Notes under the pieces: model-generated
Told to the model about the DNA's origin: nothing
Seen by the model: only the letters and a program-made list of their open reading frames with translations
The model's database searches: none
Shown: one piece after another, positions 20,301 to 29,502 of the stretch
Layout of the letters: each line of letters begins with the position of its first letter
Position numbering within the stretch: position 1 is the first letter of the stretch
Translations under genes and position numbers: made by a program
NCBI RefSeq assembly: GCF_000338295.1
Contig: NZ_ANMO01000216.1
Span: 186,001 to 250,000 of the forward strand
DNA: 64,000 nt
Origin: Rhodopirellula europaea 6C
GTDB lineage: Bacteria > Planctomycetota > Planctomycetia > Pirellulales > Pirellulaceae
Direction: 5' to 3'

Positions 20301-20545
20301 CGGTGCTTCGTGATGCATTCCGTGTCACAACGAGCCGGCGTCCAACGCAAGACCAACTGAGTGTGCTGGTCGATTTGTACGACGAGCAACTCAACTACTT
20401 TCAAACTCATGAATCAGCAACGAGCGAATTTCTCTCGATCGGCGATGCCGAGCCGGATGCTTCTCTGGACGCCAACCGCGTGGCAGCGATGACGGTTGTG
20501 GTGGGAACGTTACTGAACTTTGATCTCTGTCTTGTGAAACGATGA
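17369..20545 (+). CDS. Planctomycete PSCyt1-DUF1549-LamG-DUF1553 protein
   Basis: A 1058-residue exported protein. The signal peptide ([19 protein letters not shown], residues ~21-40 after a basic stretch) is followed by PSCyt1 with one CXXCH motif ([20 protein letters not shown]) and the MPPPDS element, then DUF1549/PSCyt2 ([64 protein letters not shown]), a LamG/concanavalin-like insert at ~470-690 ([10 protein letters not shown]... [12 protein letters not shown]... [10 protein letters not shown]), and C-terminal DUF1553/PSD1 ([51 protein letters not shown]). The second CXXC-H cluster ([10 protein letters not shown]) may bind haem or metal. Start ATG 17369 places the signal peptide correctly. 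It overlaps the DUF1501 gene by 4 bases (ATGA). Such pairs are planctomycete-typical and often near sulfatases; their function is not proven. Confidence 0.93.
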   Translation: MRDLSTLFLTRDGKRNLNHRKLGSWNWIVSVICVVALVPFANADDASEPEDAIQFNRDIRPILSENCFHCHGPDDENREAGLHLDTEEGAKDWAIVEGDWEASEVWLRMVSDDPDMLMPPPDSERKVTPEQTELVRRWIEQGAHYQSHWSFISPADVDVPDEDALGDQSSGGANEIDRFINLALTKAGLQPEGEADRETWLRRVTFDLIGIPPTLSEMDAFLADDSPMAKVRVIDRLLARPEYGERMATDWLDAARYSDTYGYQVDRDRFVWPWRDWVTNAFNDNMPYDEFVTQQLAGDLLPGATREQILATTFNRLHPQKVEGGSVPEEFRIEYVADRAQTVATAMMGLTYECCRCHNHKYDPISQENYFQLNAFFDNIDEAGLYSYFTPSVPTPTLPLPTEEEERRLKQLQSDIAVAEQRLRTTIQERRDHWSEQLNQTSLTSIASLPEHRLAKPVASLDFEDEPKSPNQSVEGKVGKAWQLTGDDAVATEVGNFDRSQPFSVSLWMKTPDLKERAVVWHRSRAWTDAASRGYELLILDGKLQWSQIHFWPGNAISVVTNEAIPVGEWVHVTATTEGSSSASGLEIHVNGKAVETSVVRDTLTKQIQGGGGDNITIGERMRDRGFKKGAVDQFRVFDVRLSDLEIQQLARDEYEFDTESDWDRDQLIDHALERWDEEVASARAKLREARVAKCKLEDSLDEIMVMRELPEQRPTHLLARGVYDSPQQVVQPGTPDFLPPMNSDGSSNPNRLTLAKWLCDREHPLTSRVAVNRLWQICFGQGLVRTPEDFGSQGMPPTHPELLDWLALDLADNGWDLKRMMKQIMLSDVYGRSSVSTQDSLALVDPSNRLLSHFPTYRLPAEMLRDQALAAGGRLVRTMGGPPAKPYEVEVSFKPTDRDKGEGLYRRSLYTYWKRTSPAPVMTTLDAAKRDVCRVQRERTASPLQAFVMLNGPQTIEASRGLAERLVREAFSQDVKTVLRDAFRVTTSRRPTQDQLSVLVDLYDEQLNYFQTHESATSEFLSIGDAEPDASLDANRVAAMTVVVGTLLNFDLCLVKR

Positions 20546-22023
20546 ACGAATCCGCACTGAATCCGATTTCAATCAATCGTCGTGCTCTGCTTCAGAATTC
20601 CGCTTATGGATTCGGCGGTATGGCTCTCGGGCAGTTACTCGCCAGCAGTCTGGGCGAATCCAGTGCCTTCGCGAATTCAGCGAATGCTCATGGTGAGGGG
20701 ACGCCCGTTCCGGGGTCGATGGGGACGTTGCATCACGCCGCGAAAGCCAAACGGGTGATCTTTTTGTTCCAGTCCGGTGCGCCGTCACAGTTGGATTTGT
20801 TTGATTACAAACCTTTGCTGAATCAAAAACACGGCACGGAACTGCCCGACGAAATTCGCGGTGGCCAGCGTTTGACCGGGATGAGTGGCAATCAATCCAG
20901 TTTGCCGCTGGTGGGTTCTCCTTTTGAATTCAAGCAGCATGGCGAGTCTGGCACTTGGATGAGTGATCAGCTGCCCTACACATCCAAGATCGCGGACGAC
21001 ATTTGCGTCGTTCGGTCGATGTACACCGAGGCGATCAACCACGGCCCCGCGGTCACGTTCATGCAAACGGGAAGCATGTTCCCCGGACGACCCAGCATGG
21101 GTGCTTGGGTGGATTACGGTTTGGGCAGCGAGAACGAAAACCTGCCCGCGTTTGTGGTGATGACGACCAAGAACCAAAACAGTGGCCAGCCATTGGTGTC
21201 ACGATTTTGGGGCAACGGTTTCCTGCCCAGCGAGCACCAGGGTGTCCAGTTCCGTAGTGGTGCCGATCCGGTGTTGTACTTGAGCAACCCACAGGGCATC
21301 GATTCAAAGAGTCGACGCTCGGCGATGGACGCTCTCTCAAAGTTGCATCAAATGCAATTGGCGACCCAAGCGGATCCATTGGTCGAGGCTCGCATTGCCC
21401 AGTACGAAATGGCGTTTGCGATGCAGTCTTCGATTCCCGAAGCCACCGACTTTGCTGACGAACCCGAAGAGGTTTTTGAACTGTACGGTAAAGATTCCAA
21501 AAACCCCGGTTCGTTCGCCGCGAATTGTTTGATGGCCCGAAGATTGGCTCAGCGCGGTGTGCGTTTTATCCAGCTTTACCACAAGGGATGGGATCACCAC
21601 GGCGGATTGCCCAAGGGATTGCCGAATCAATGCAAGGCGACCGATCAAGCGTCTGCGGCTTTGGTTCAGGATTTGAAACGACTGGGAATGCTCGATGACA
21701 CGCTGGTCATCTGGGGCGGCGAGTTCGGACGCACAAACTATTGTCAGGGCAAACTGACGCAAAACAGTTTCGGCCGTGATCATCACCCGCGGTGTTTCAG
21801 TTTGTGGATGGCCGGTGGAGGGGTGAAGCCAGGGATCACGCATGGTGCAACGGATGACTTTGGTTACAACCTGACGGAAGCTCCCGTGCACATTCACGAC
21901 CTGCACGCGACTATCATGCACTTGCTGGGAGTCGACCACGAGCGTCTGACGTTCCGATACCAGGGACGTCAATTCCGTTTGACCGATGTGCACGGCGAAG
22001 TGGTCCACGACATCCTGGCATGA
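20542..22023 (+). CDS. DUF1501 protein with twin-arginine-like signal
   Basis: A 493-residue DUF1501 protein, a family with an alkaline-phosphatase/sulfatase-like fold. The N-terminus [23 protein letters not shown] is Tat-like (RR followed by hydrophobic segment). Family segments: [87 protein letters not shown] and [21 protein letters not shown], whose Asp/His residues are the likely metal ligands. Its ATG overlaps the TGA of the upstream PSCyt/PSD1 gene (ATGA), so translational coupling is likely and the two products probably work together. Substrate unknown. Confidence 0.94.
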   Translation: MNESALNPISINRRALLQNSAYGFGGMALGQLLASSLGESSAFANSANAHGEGTPVPGSMGTLHHAAKAKRVIFLFQSGAPSQLDLFDYKPLLNQKHGTELPDEIRGGQRLTGMSGNQSSLPLVGSPFEFKQHGESGTWMSDQLPYTSKIADDICVVRSMYTEAINHGPAVTFMQTGSMFPGRPSMGAWVDYGLGSENENLPAFVVMTTKNQNSGQPLVSRFWGNGFLPSEHQGVQFRSGADPVLYLSNPQGIDSKSRRSAMDALSKLHQMQLATQADPLVEARIAQYEMAFAMQSSIPEATDFADEPEEVFELYGKDSKNPGSFAANCLMARRLAQRGVRFIQLYHKGWDHHGGLPKGLPNQCKATDQASAALVQDLKRLGMLDDTLVIWGGEFGRTNYCQGKLTQNSFGRDHHPRCFSLWMAGGGVKPGITHGATDDFGYNLTEAPVHIHDLHATIMHLLGVDHERLTFRYQGRQFRLTDVHGEVVHDILA

Positions 22024-22086
22024 CCGGGTGAGCGTCGTCGGTGCGATCGCCTCATCATTCTTTCGCTTTCTGTTGAGGCTGTATCG

Positions 22087-23304
22087 ATGTTGCGTTGTGT
22101 TTGTCTGTTGGGTTGCTTGCTGGTCGCGGTCTCGTCTCGCGCTGAGACACCGTCTGATTCGGAATCCGCCAAGCCTCTGCAGGTTTATATTCTGGCCGGA
22201 CAGTCCAACATGGAAGGTCACGCCAAGGTCGAAACGATCGACTACATGAGCGATGACCCGAATTGCGAGGCGTTGCTCAATCGAATGCGAAACGAGGACG
22301 GATCTTTCCGCGTTTGCGATCGAGTTTCCATCTCTTACTTGACCGGTCGAGGTGAGAACAACGGAGAAGGCGTTGGCAAGCTGACCGCCGGCTACGGCTC
22401 GCGACAAACACCAAGTGAAGACGGTGGCAAGATCGGGCCCGAGTTCACGTTTGGATTGACGCTGGAAGAAAACACCGAAGCCCCGATCCTGTTGATCAAA
22501 ACGGCGTGGGGCGGCAAGTCATTGTTCTACGATTTTCGTCCACCGAGTGCTGGCGTCTACGCGAGAACCCAAAACGACATCGAGCGAGATCGCAACGGCG
22601 AGAAGGATTCAGGAAAATACTATCGGTTGATGGTTGATCATGTGAAATCGGTGCTCAACGATCTCGATCGGGTCGTGCCTTCCTACCAATCCGAACAGGG
22701 TTACGAACTAGCGGGTTTTGTTTGGTTCCAGGGTTGGAATGACGTTGTCAATCGGGATGTTTATCCGCGACTACCCGCCGATACCGAGCAGAACCGATTC
22801 GCGAAATATTCCGAATGGATGGCGGACTTCATTCGTGACGTGCGATCGGATCTGAACGCTGCGGAATTGCCGTTTGTGATTGGCGTGATGGGAGTCGATG
22901 GTGAGCACCCGAGTCCCGATCATCAGCAATTCCGAGATGCGATGGCAGCGCCGGCGAAGCTCGATGAATTTCGCGGCAATGTGGTCGCGGTGCCCACGGG
23001 GCCATATTGGGATGACAAGCTGGGAGCCATCGCGAGCAAGTTCGCGGAGGTGCGGCAGAAGTCGTATCAATTGCGAACGAAGCAACGCGGGCATGAGAAT
23101 CACGACGGCTCGATGTCCAAAGAACAGCAAGCCGAGTTCATGCAAAAGTTTGAACGCGAGTTGATTTCAGAAGAGGAACTCAGGTTGTGGAAGCGTGGCG
23201 CATCGAACGCCGGGTACCACTATTTGGGCTGCGGAAAAACCATGGCCCAGATCGGCGAAGCATTCGCGTGGGCGATGCTAGAGTTGCAAGGCAGTTCCAA
23301 CTAG
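22087..23304 (+). CDS. Exported sialate O-acetylesterase-like (SASA) hydrolase
   Basis: A 405-residue SGNH-type carbohydrate esterase-like protein. A signal peptide (MLRCVCLLGCLLVAVSSRA) precedes VYILAGQSNMEGHA, the GQSN block with the nucleophilic Ser; further blocks are GPEFTFGLTLEE, LIKTAWGGKSL, GFVWFQGWND (block with catalytic-site Asn/Gly region) and near the C-terminus NAGYHYLGCGKTMAQIGEAFA, in which HYLG supplies a plausible catalytic His. These enzymes remove acetyl groups from sugars; in planctomycetes they often occur in polysaccharide-degradation contexts. It follows the DUF1501 gene by 63 bp and may share its transcript. The sialic acid name is by family only; substrate is not inferable. 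Confidence 0.9.
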   Translation: MLRCVCLLGCLLVAVSSRAETPSDSESAKPLQVYILAGQSNMEGHAKVETIDYMSDDPNCEALLNRMRNEDGSFRVCDRVSISYLTGRGENNGEGVGKLTAGYGSRQTPSEDGGKIGPEFTFGLTLEENTEAPILLIKTAWGGKSLFYDFRPPSAGVYARTQNDIERDRNGEKDSGKYYRLMVDHVKSVLNDLDRVVPSYQSEQGYELAGFVWFQGWNDVVNRDVYPRLPADTEQNRFAKYSEWMADFIRDVRSDLNAAELPFVIGVMGVDGEHPSPDHQQFRDAMAAPAKLDEFRGNVVAVPTGPYWDDKLGAIASKFAEVRQKSYQLRTKQRGHENHDGSMSKEQQAEFMQKFERELISEEELRLWKRGASNAGYHYLGCGKTMAQIGEAFAWAMLELQGSSN

Positions 23305-23336
23305 TCGGCGAACGAAGGAGATCGCGGGGGTCAACA

Positions 23337-23359
23337 CGAGTCCAGTTGTCCTGGACTCG
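23337..23359. terminator. Possible bidirectional stem-loop between convergent genes
   Basis: A perfect 9-bp stem, cgagtccag / ctggactcg, with loop ttgtc. It lies between the convergent esterase and trxB genes. There is no adjacent T-run on either strand (a five-T run is 15 bases away on the plus strand), so termination is only suggested. Confidence 0.4.
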
Positions 23360-23382
23360 CCCGCTCAATTCTTTTTCCTGTC

Positions 23383-24516
23383 TTAGGTCAGCGAAGGACG
23401 AGCTTCGCTTGTTCCCGTCGTTTCTTCGTGTTCGACCAAGAAGCGTTCCGCATCGAGAGCGGCCATGCATCCGGTTCCCGCTGACGTGATCGCTTGACGG
23501 TAGTAATCGTCTGCGACGTCGCCAGCAGCGAAGACACCGTTGACGGAAGTGTTCGTTCGGAACGCCTTGGTCCACTGGATGTAGCCTTCGCTGTTCATTT
23601 CGACCGCACCGTCCAAGAACGAAGTGTTGGGTGTGTGGCCGATGGCGACGAACATACCGCCAACCTTCAGTTCACGAGTCGATCCATCGACGGTGTCTTT
23701 CAGACGCAAGCCGTTGACCAGCTTTTCATCGCCGAGGACTTCTTCCACGACGGTGTTCCAAAGGATCTCGATGTTGGGGTGATTGATCGCACGATCTTGC
23801 ATGACTTTGCTGGCCCGCATTTGGTCGCGACGCACGAGCAAATAGATCTTGTCGGCACCTTTCAGGTTGGCCAGGTAGGTGGCTTCTTCGACCGCGGAGT
23901 CGCCACCGCCGACAACGGCCAATGGCTTGCTGCGGTAGACAGGTAGTGCACCATCGCAAACGGCACAGGCGCTGACGCCCTTGTTCTTGTAAAGTTCTTC
24001 GCTCGGAAGACCCAAGTAGTTGGCTCGGGCACCGGTGGCGATGATCACCGTCTGAGCTTGGACCGGCTCGCCCGAGGCTGGGTACAGCGTGTGCGGTGGT
24101 CCTGAGAAATCGACGCGTTCGATGTCGTCACCAACCACTCGTGTGCCGAAATTCAACGCTTGTTGCTTCATCAGCTCCATCAACTCGACGCCTTGCACGG
24201 CGTAGTGTGGTTGGCCGTCTTTTTCGTGGCCTTCGGGAGCCATCGGTAAGTTCCAGTGTCGATCTTTGTCGACGGCGGATTCCACGAATGCACGGACGTT
24301 GCCAGCGGGAAAACCGGCGAAGTTTTCAATTTCGGTGGTGTAGGCAAGCTGCCCCAAAGGAATCATTTCTGGCTTGACTGTGCCCTCGTAAAGAACGGGA
24401 TCCAGGTTCGCTCGAGCCGCATAGATGGCCGCTGACCAACCCGCCGGCCCACTGCCGATGATGATCGTCTTTTCGATTTTGGATGGGGCGTTTCCGTTGC
24501 TGGAAGCAGAGCTCAT
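23383..24516 (-). CDS. trxB: Thioredoxin-disulfide reductase
   Basis: A 377-residue FAD/NADPH flavoprotein that reduces thioredoxin in the cytoplasm. FAD-binding [19 protein letters not shown] at ~18-36; redox-active CAVC at 184-187 followed by [15 protein letters not shown]-binding [18 protein letters not shown]; late FAD motif [29 protein letters not shown]. It is longer than E. coli TrxB (321): extra residues lie at the N-terminus (~15), in a loop around 78-110 ([27 protein letters not shown] region) and at the C-terminus. It is monocistronic and divergent from cstA. Identification as TrxB rather than another member of the family rests on the CxxC within the NADPH domain. Confidence 0.95.
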   Translation of the reverse strand: MSSASSNGNAPSKIEKTIIIGSGPAGWSAAIYAARANLDPVLYEGTVKPEMIPLGQLAYTTEIENFAGFPAGNVRAFVESAVDKDRHWNLPMAPEGHEKDGQPHYAVQGVELMELMKQQALNFGTRVVGDDIERVDFSGPPHTLYPASGEPVQAQTVIIATGARANYLGLPSEELYKNKGVSACAVCDGALPVYRSKPLAVVGGGDSAVEEATYLANLKGADKIYLLVRRDQMRASKVMQDRAINHPNIEILWNTVVEEVLGDEKLVNGLRLKDTVDGSTRELKVGGMFVAIGHTPNTSFLDGAVEMNSEGYIQWTKAFRTNTSVNGVFAAGDVADDYYRQAITSAGTGCMAALDAERFLVEHEETTGTSEARPSLT

Positions 24517-24933
24517 GATTCAGTCTTGATGGGTGAGTGGTCGCGAAAGCGAAATGGTCTCGATTGGGCCTGCGGCATCGTTCGGAGCCCACACGTTTCG
24601 CGTATTATAGGGGCCGAATTCGAATCGACGACCGGCCAGTGGCAGGAATTCCGCCGGGAACGATTGGGATTTGCGAATCGGTTCCGTCAAAGCGTCTCGG
24701 TCGGTCTGGCCACTTCACTGCGATCCGCGGACCAATCGCGAGAACGGGAGGTCGTGAAAGTCGCGTCCTTCCTACTGAAGAATGGCGAGTTCCTGCCCTG
24801 CACCGCCGGTAAACTCCGTTCGCTCGCGACCAGTCCTAGTCGCTTTCCCCTCGCCACTTGCCCCTTGTCTTCATCGTCCCTCGTCTGCTCCCGCCGTTCA
24901 TCCCCACCTTTGCCAGCCGGCTGATTACTCCGT
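24517..24933. other. Divergent intergenic region between trxB and cstA
   Basis: About 420 bases. Both strands contain open frames but their composition (Arg/Ser-rich) looks like read-through of high-GC non-coding DNA. No tRNA, riboswitch or repeat was recognised. Confidence 0.4.
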
Positions 24934-26849
24934 ATGAGCACTCTTGTCATTGCGATCCTTTCGATGGTCGCGTTTGTCGTCGCCTACCACACCTATGGTC
25001 GCTATCTCGCCACGAAGTTGTTTCGGCTGAGCGGTGACGAACCGATGCCCAGCGTTGCGCTGCGGGATGACGTCGATTTTGTGCCGACCAATCGGTCGAT
25101 CGTTTTTGGCCACCATTTCACGAGCATCGCTGGGACGGGGCCGATCGTTGGCCCGGCACTGGCGGTTTTTTGGGGATGGTTGCCGGCGTTGCTTTGGGTT
25201 GTGTTCGGTTCCATTCTGATCGGCGGCGTGCACGACCTGGCCGCTTTGGTGATTTCAATCCGAAACCGAGGCGAGTCGATTGGGCAAGCCGCGGGACGAT
25301 TGATTTCGCCACGAGCGAAGGTGCTGTTCCTGATTGTCCTGGCACTGGCGTTGTCGATTGTTCTGGCGGTGTTCGGCTTGGTGATTGCAAACATCTTCAA
25401 GCTGTATCCCGAATCGGTTTTGTCCGTCTGGACCGCGATGCCGGTGGCCGCCTTCATCGGTTGGGCGGTGATTCGACGCGGAGGCAATTTGGTCCTGCCG
25501 TGCTTGATCGGGCTGGGGATCCTCTATCTGACCGTTTATTTGGGCACGACGACGTTGCCCTTGGATTTGTCAGAGGTGTTGCCCGCGGATGCGGTTTACA
25601 TGACCCCCGTGGTCGTTTGGACTTTGCTTTTGCTGGTTTATGCCTTTTTCGCTTCGGTGTTACCGGTTTGGTTGTTGCTTCAGCCCCGTGACTTCTTGAA
25701 TAGTTTGCAGTTGGGTGTGGCCTTGGTTTTGTTGGTCGCTGGTTTGGCGGTTGCTTCGCTGAACGGTCAAGCCAATTTGGCCACCGCAGCACCCGCGATT
25801 GCAAAGCAAGTGCCCGCGGACGCTCCACCAATGTTGCCGTTCTTGTTCATTACCATCGCATGCGGTGCTTGCAGCGGATTTCATTGTTTGGTCAGCAGCG
25901 GTACGACGAGCAAGCAGCTCAAAAACGCTCGTGATGCTCAGATGATTGGATATGGTTCCATGCTGGGCGAAGGCATGCTGGCCGTGTTGGTGATCTTGGC
26001 CTGTTGCGCGGGAGTTGGCATGGGCCGGCTGACTCGCGATACGTCATCTGGGTCGATCGAGATCACACGCCAAGAACCCGTCGCGATGGCGGAAGTTTCT
26101 GCGGAGGAAGCTGCATTGGATGGCTCGGCGGCGTGGCGTTCCTATTACCGAACCGGACGAACGACCACCGATGGCTCCGAAGGAGCTGCCGCAGCTGCGG
26201 GTGGTGGATGGAAGGGGCAAGGACTCGACAAAAAGCTGGCTGCTTTCATCGACGGGGTGCCAACTTCATTTCAGCAATCGGTATCCCGTTGAAATACGGC
26301 GTTGCGATCATGGCGGTGATGGTTGCCTGTTTCGCCGCGACAACCTTGGACACCGCGACTCGTCTGCAACGTTATGTGATCAGTGAACTCGCCTCTTCGG
26401 CCGGTTGGCAGGCTGGTACCAACAAATATGTTGCAACGACGATCGCTGTTGGCATCGGGATGGCCATCGCCGTTTTCGCGGGCGACAGCCCTGGCAAAGG
26501 CGGTTTGATGTTGTGGCCGTTGTTTGGTGCAACCAACCAACTGTTGGCTGGTTTGGCTTTGATGGTCGCCGTTTTCTATCTCGCGCGACGCAGTCGACCT
26601 GTCGCGGTTCTAGCAATTCCGATGGGCATGATGTTGTTGTTGCCGGCGTGGGCAATGGTCTTTGATTTGGTCAACAACTGGTGGCCGCAGCGAGACTATG
26701 TACTGATCGGATTCGGAACATTGGTTTTGATTCTGCAGGCTTGGATGGTGGGCGAAGCGGTTTCCCTATGGCGACGTTTGCCCGAAGTGATGAAGGAAGC
26801 CAAAGCAAATGGCGAACCGGCGAGCACTGATCCTCTCGCGACTCCCTAA
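24934..26849 (+). pseudogene. cstA: Carbon starvation protein CstA, split by a one-base frameshift
   Basis: Polytopic inner-membrane peptide/pyruvate transporter of the CstA family. The first frame (24934-26292, 452 codons) contains MSTLVIAILSMVAFVVAYHTYGRYLATKLF, the cytoplasmic VDFVPTNRSIVFGHHFTSIAGTGPIVGPALA hallmark and several TM helices, then ends out of frame shortly after AAFIDG. The rest of the protein continues without a gap in another frame from about 26258 (GANFISAIGIPLKYGVAIMAVMVACFAATTLDTATRLQRYVISEL...) to the TAA at 26849. One additional G in the gggg run at 26254-26257 would restore a single ~638-residue protein (AAFIDGGANFISAIG). Both halves are otherwise intact and uniform in codon use, so this is either a sequencing error in a homopolymer, a recent inactivating mutation, or, less likely, recoding. 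Confidence 0.9.
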
Positions 26850-27349
26850 TTGACTCGATCGTCGTGGACACTGGTTTACGGTGTTCCGAGCTTCATTACC
26901 GCGGTCAAGCTTTTGTGACGCTGTGCCTCTGAAAAAGACAGCGAGCGTCTGAGACGCAGCGGTCTTCAATGGACCATCGTGATTGCGAATCGCCGCTGCG
27001 CAAAAGCGGTGTCGAAGTAGCACGTCTAGGGGGAGGCTCCCGATTGTGAAAGCTTTTCGCAAGGCGAGGCCCCATTTCTTCACAATATCTTCAACACCGC
27101 TTGTTGGCTCGAATTGAGCGGTTCGCGTCACTAAGGGTGGGATGAGGCTGCAAAAGACGTCTTTTTAGGGGGCGGATGTGGTTGTTCTGTCGCGTCGTGG
27201 GGTCTGTTTGTCAAGCTAGGGAAGAGGATTACAATTCCTCCGCGCGGATATCAAACCGCGTCAAAGGATTGAGCATGACGAATTTTATGCCTCTTCGAAC
27301 AGACGTTCCCCACTCCCCTAATCGTCCCAGAAATCCAGGCGATCCGACA
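26850..27349. other. Leader region of the pst operon, structured, no gene seen
   Basis: 500 bases between cstA and pstS. No coding sequence is supported, although the pstS frame is open upstream to 27176. It contains two adjacent short stems: gagga-ttacaat-tcctc (27224-27240) and cgcgg-atatcaaa-ccgcg (27243-27260). A degenerate ctgtc/ttgtcaag pair near 27188-27213 was considered as a Pho box but spacing does not match the known tandem 7-mer arrangement. The pst promoter is expected here. Confidence 0.45.
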
Positions 27350-28408
27350 ATGAAATTCTCCTCTTTCGCTTTCTCGTGCTTGATCGCCCTCGCGGTCGTT
27401 TCGACAGGCTGTGACAAGTCTTCATCGAACACTGAGCCCGGCGCCGACTCATCGGCACCAGCGGCTGAATCAAATTTGGTCGGCACGATCAAAGTTGACG
27501 GCAGCAGCACCGTGCAGCCGATCAGCAACGCCATCCGCGAAGGCTTCATCAAAGAACACCCCAACGTTGACATCATCGTCAGCGGCAACGGGACCGGAAA
27601 CGGATTCAAGAGCTTCTACGACAAGGGCACGGACATCTCCGATGCTTCGCGTCCTATCAAAGGCGGCGAATTCGAACAGTGCAAAGAGAATGGCGTTGAG
27701 TTTGTTGAACTGCCCGTCGCATACGATGGTTTGACCATCGTTGTGAACCCTCAAAACGACTGGGTCAAAGAACTGACCGTCGATCAACTGAAGTCGATGT
27801 TCGTCGGCGACGACGCAGTGAAGAACTGGAGCGATGTTGATCCGAGTTGGCCTGAAGAAGCAATTCAGATCTATTCCCCAGGCACGGGTTCGGGAACCTA
27901 CGATTACTTCCACGAAGTATTGGCGAAGAAGTCGAAGAAAGAACTCCGTGGTGACATGAACCTGAACGAAGATGACAACATCTTGGTCAAGGGCGTTTCA
28001 GACAACAAATTCGCAATTGGTTTCTTCGGAGTTGCCTACTACGAAGAGAACAAGGACAAGCTTCGTGCGGTTCCTGTTGTCAATCCAAAGGATGAAGTTG
28101 CCTACGAGCCAACGACTGAGAACATCGCATCGAACAAGTACGCTCCGTTCAGCCGACCTTTGTTCATCTACGTCAACACTGACTCGCTGAATCGTGCGGA
28201 AGTTCAAACCTTCGTCGAGTACTTCGTGGCCAACACTCCCGAAGTCAGTGAGAAGGTTGGCTATGTCCGATTGCCTGAAGCTGTCATGGCAAAGGCTCAA
28301 GCCAACCTGGACGCGGTCAAAACCGGCACCCACTTTGTCGACGAGTCGGGAGAAAGCCGTAGCGGTGCATTGACCGATCTGTTCGTTGAAGAGAATCTCG
28401 TCAAGTAA
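27350..28408 (+). CDS. pstS: Phosphate ABC transporter substrate-binding lipoprotein
   Basis: A 352-residue periplasmic phosphate-binding protein. The signal [21 protein letters not shown] ends in a lipobox (STGC, Cys21), so it is anchored as a lipoprotein. Phosphate-binding family motifs: [87 protein letters not shown] 27350 is chosen as the start of the signal peptide; upstream ATG and TTG codons in the same frame (27274, 27176) would add residues with no signal character. First gene of pstSCAB-phoU; followed by two stem-loops before pstC, a layout expected to give more PstS than permease. Confidence 0.95.
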   Translation: MKFSSFAFSCLIALAVVSTGCDKSSSNTEPGADSSAPAAESNLVGTIKVDGSSTVQPISNAIREGFIKEHPNVDIIVSGNGTGNGFKSFYDKGTDISDASRPIKGGEFEQCKENGVEFVELPVAYDGLTIVVNPQNDWVKELTVDQLKSMFVGDDAVKNWSDVDPSWPEEAIQIYSPGTGSGTYDYFHEVLAKKSKKELRGDMNLNEDDNILVKGVSDNKFAIGFFGVAYYEENKDKLRAVPVVNPKDEVAYEPTTENIASNKYAPFSRPLFIYVNTDSLNRAEVQTFVEYFVANTPEVSEKVGYVRLPEAVMAKAQANLDAVKTGTHFVDESGESRSGALTDLFVEENLVK

Positions 28409-28440
28409 ACATTCGTTTCACTTGTTTCTAGATCTTTTTG

Positions 28441-28500
28441 TTCGCCGCTTCCCTGGCGGCGAATGCTTTTCTTAGGGCTGCCCTGCTATCCAAGCAGGGC
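28441..28500 (+). promoter_or_regulatory. Two intercistronic stem-loops between pstS and pstC
   Basis: Stem 1: ttcgccgc / gcggcgaa at 28441-28463 (8 bp, 7-base loop), followed by tgcttttctt. Stem 2: gccctgct / agcagggc at 28480-28500 (8 bp, 5-base loop). They occupy most of the 112-bp pstS-pstC gap and the first resembles a leaky terminator or 3'-end protecting hairpin. Function as a processing or attenuation site is inference from position. Confidence 0.6.
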
Positions 28501-28520
28501 GGTGGATCGGGAAGACTGCT

Positions 28521-29468
28521 TTGAATCGTCCAGCCGCGCTCGTCAACAAGAAGTTTCGTTCGACGGGAATTGGCGTGGTGCAAGAGAAAGTCATGGTGGC
28601 TTTGCTCGCACTTTGCGCACTCATGACCATCGGGATCACCGTGGGCATCATCGTGATGCTGATTGGTGAGAGCTGGAATTTTATCCAGAGCAAGTACGTT
28701 TCGCTCAGCGGTTTTCTCACCGGAACCGAATGGACGGCTCTTCAAAGCAAAGACATTGAGAAAGCGGAGTTCGGGATCTGGCCATTGTTGTCGGGAACCC
28801 TGCGCGTCACGGTCATTGCAATGTGCATCGCATTGCCCTGCGGTCTGATCACAGCAATCTTTTTGTCCGAGTTTGCTTCCAGTCGTGTTCGAGCGATTTT
28901 GAAGCCGACGCTGGAAGTCATCGCGGGGATCCCCACAGTAGTTCTCGGTTATTTCGCCGTGTTGGTCGTCAGTCCATCGCTGCAATTTTTCTCCGGTGGT
29001 GGATTCGATACGTTCAATGCCACCAGCGCCGGAATCGCAGTTGGCATCCTTTGTTTGCCAATGGTGAGTAGTCTGTCCGAAGACGCTTTGCACGCCGTGC
29101 CACGAGCTCTTCGTGAAGGGGCATATGGTTTGGGATGCACACCGTTTGAAACCGCCGTCAAGGTTGTCGTACCCGGGGCACTCTCGGGGATCATCTCCGC
29201 CTTCTTGCTGGCGTTCAGCCGGGCGATTGGTGAAACGATGGTGGTCGCGTTGGCAGCGGGAACGCGTGCCACTTTTACAGCTGACCCACGCGAACAATCT
29301 CAAACGATGACAGGCTTCATTGTTGAGATGATCAAGAGTGAGAACGAGTACGGGACCGTTCAGTATTTCAGTTTGTATGCGGTCGCAATGACGCTGTTTG
29401 TGATTACTTTCGGGATGACATTGGTCGGCCAATTGATTCGCCGTCGCTACCAAGAAGTTTACTCCTGA
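28521..29468 (+). CDS. pstC: Phosphate ABC transporter permease PstC
   Basis: A 315-residue inner-membrane permease with about six TM helices. After the first helix (VMVALLALCALMTIGITVGIIVML) comes a ~65-residue periplasmic segment and the permease core: PLLSGTLRVTVIAMCIALPCGLITAIFLSEF, VIAGIPTVVLGYFAV, the EAA-loop REGAYGLGCTPFETAVKVVVPGALSGIISAFLLAFSRAIGETMVVALAAG that contacts PstB, and a final TM helix. The start is TTG at 28521 with GGGAAG 5-10 bases upstream; later ATGs would remove the start of helix 1. Operon position 2, 34 bp before pstA. Confidence 0.95.
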   Translation: MNRPAALVNKKFRSTGIGVVQEKVMVALLALCALMTIGITVGIIVMLIGESWNFIQSKYVSLSGFLTGTEWTALQSKDIEKAEFGIWPLLSGTLRVTVIAMCIALPCGLITAIFLSEFASSRVRAILKPTLEVIAGIPTVVLGYFAVLVVSPSLQFFSGGGFDTFNATSAGIAVGILCLPMVSSLSEDALHAVPRALREGAYGLGCTPFETAVKVVVPGALSGIISAFLLAFSRAIGETMVVALAAGTRATFTADPREQSQTMTGFIVEMIKSENEYGTVQYFSLYAVAMTLFVITFGMTLVGQLIRRRYQEVYS

Positions 29469-29502
29469 GTCACTCCCGCTTTTACTTACAGATACAAGTT
29501 TC

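Noticed and set aside
27180-27215. Pho box upstream of pstS
   Set aside because: ctgtc and ttgtcaag are seen, but not as two 7-mers with 4-base spacing.
27181-27260. tRNA-like cloverleaf part upstream of pstS
   Set aside because: The first stem-loop fits an anticodon arm, but the anticodon would be ACA, the second loop lacks the TTC motif, and no acceptor or D arm pairs.
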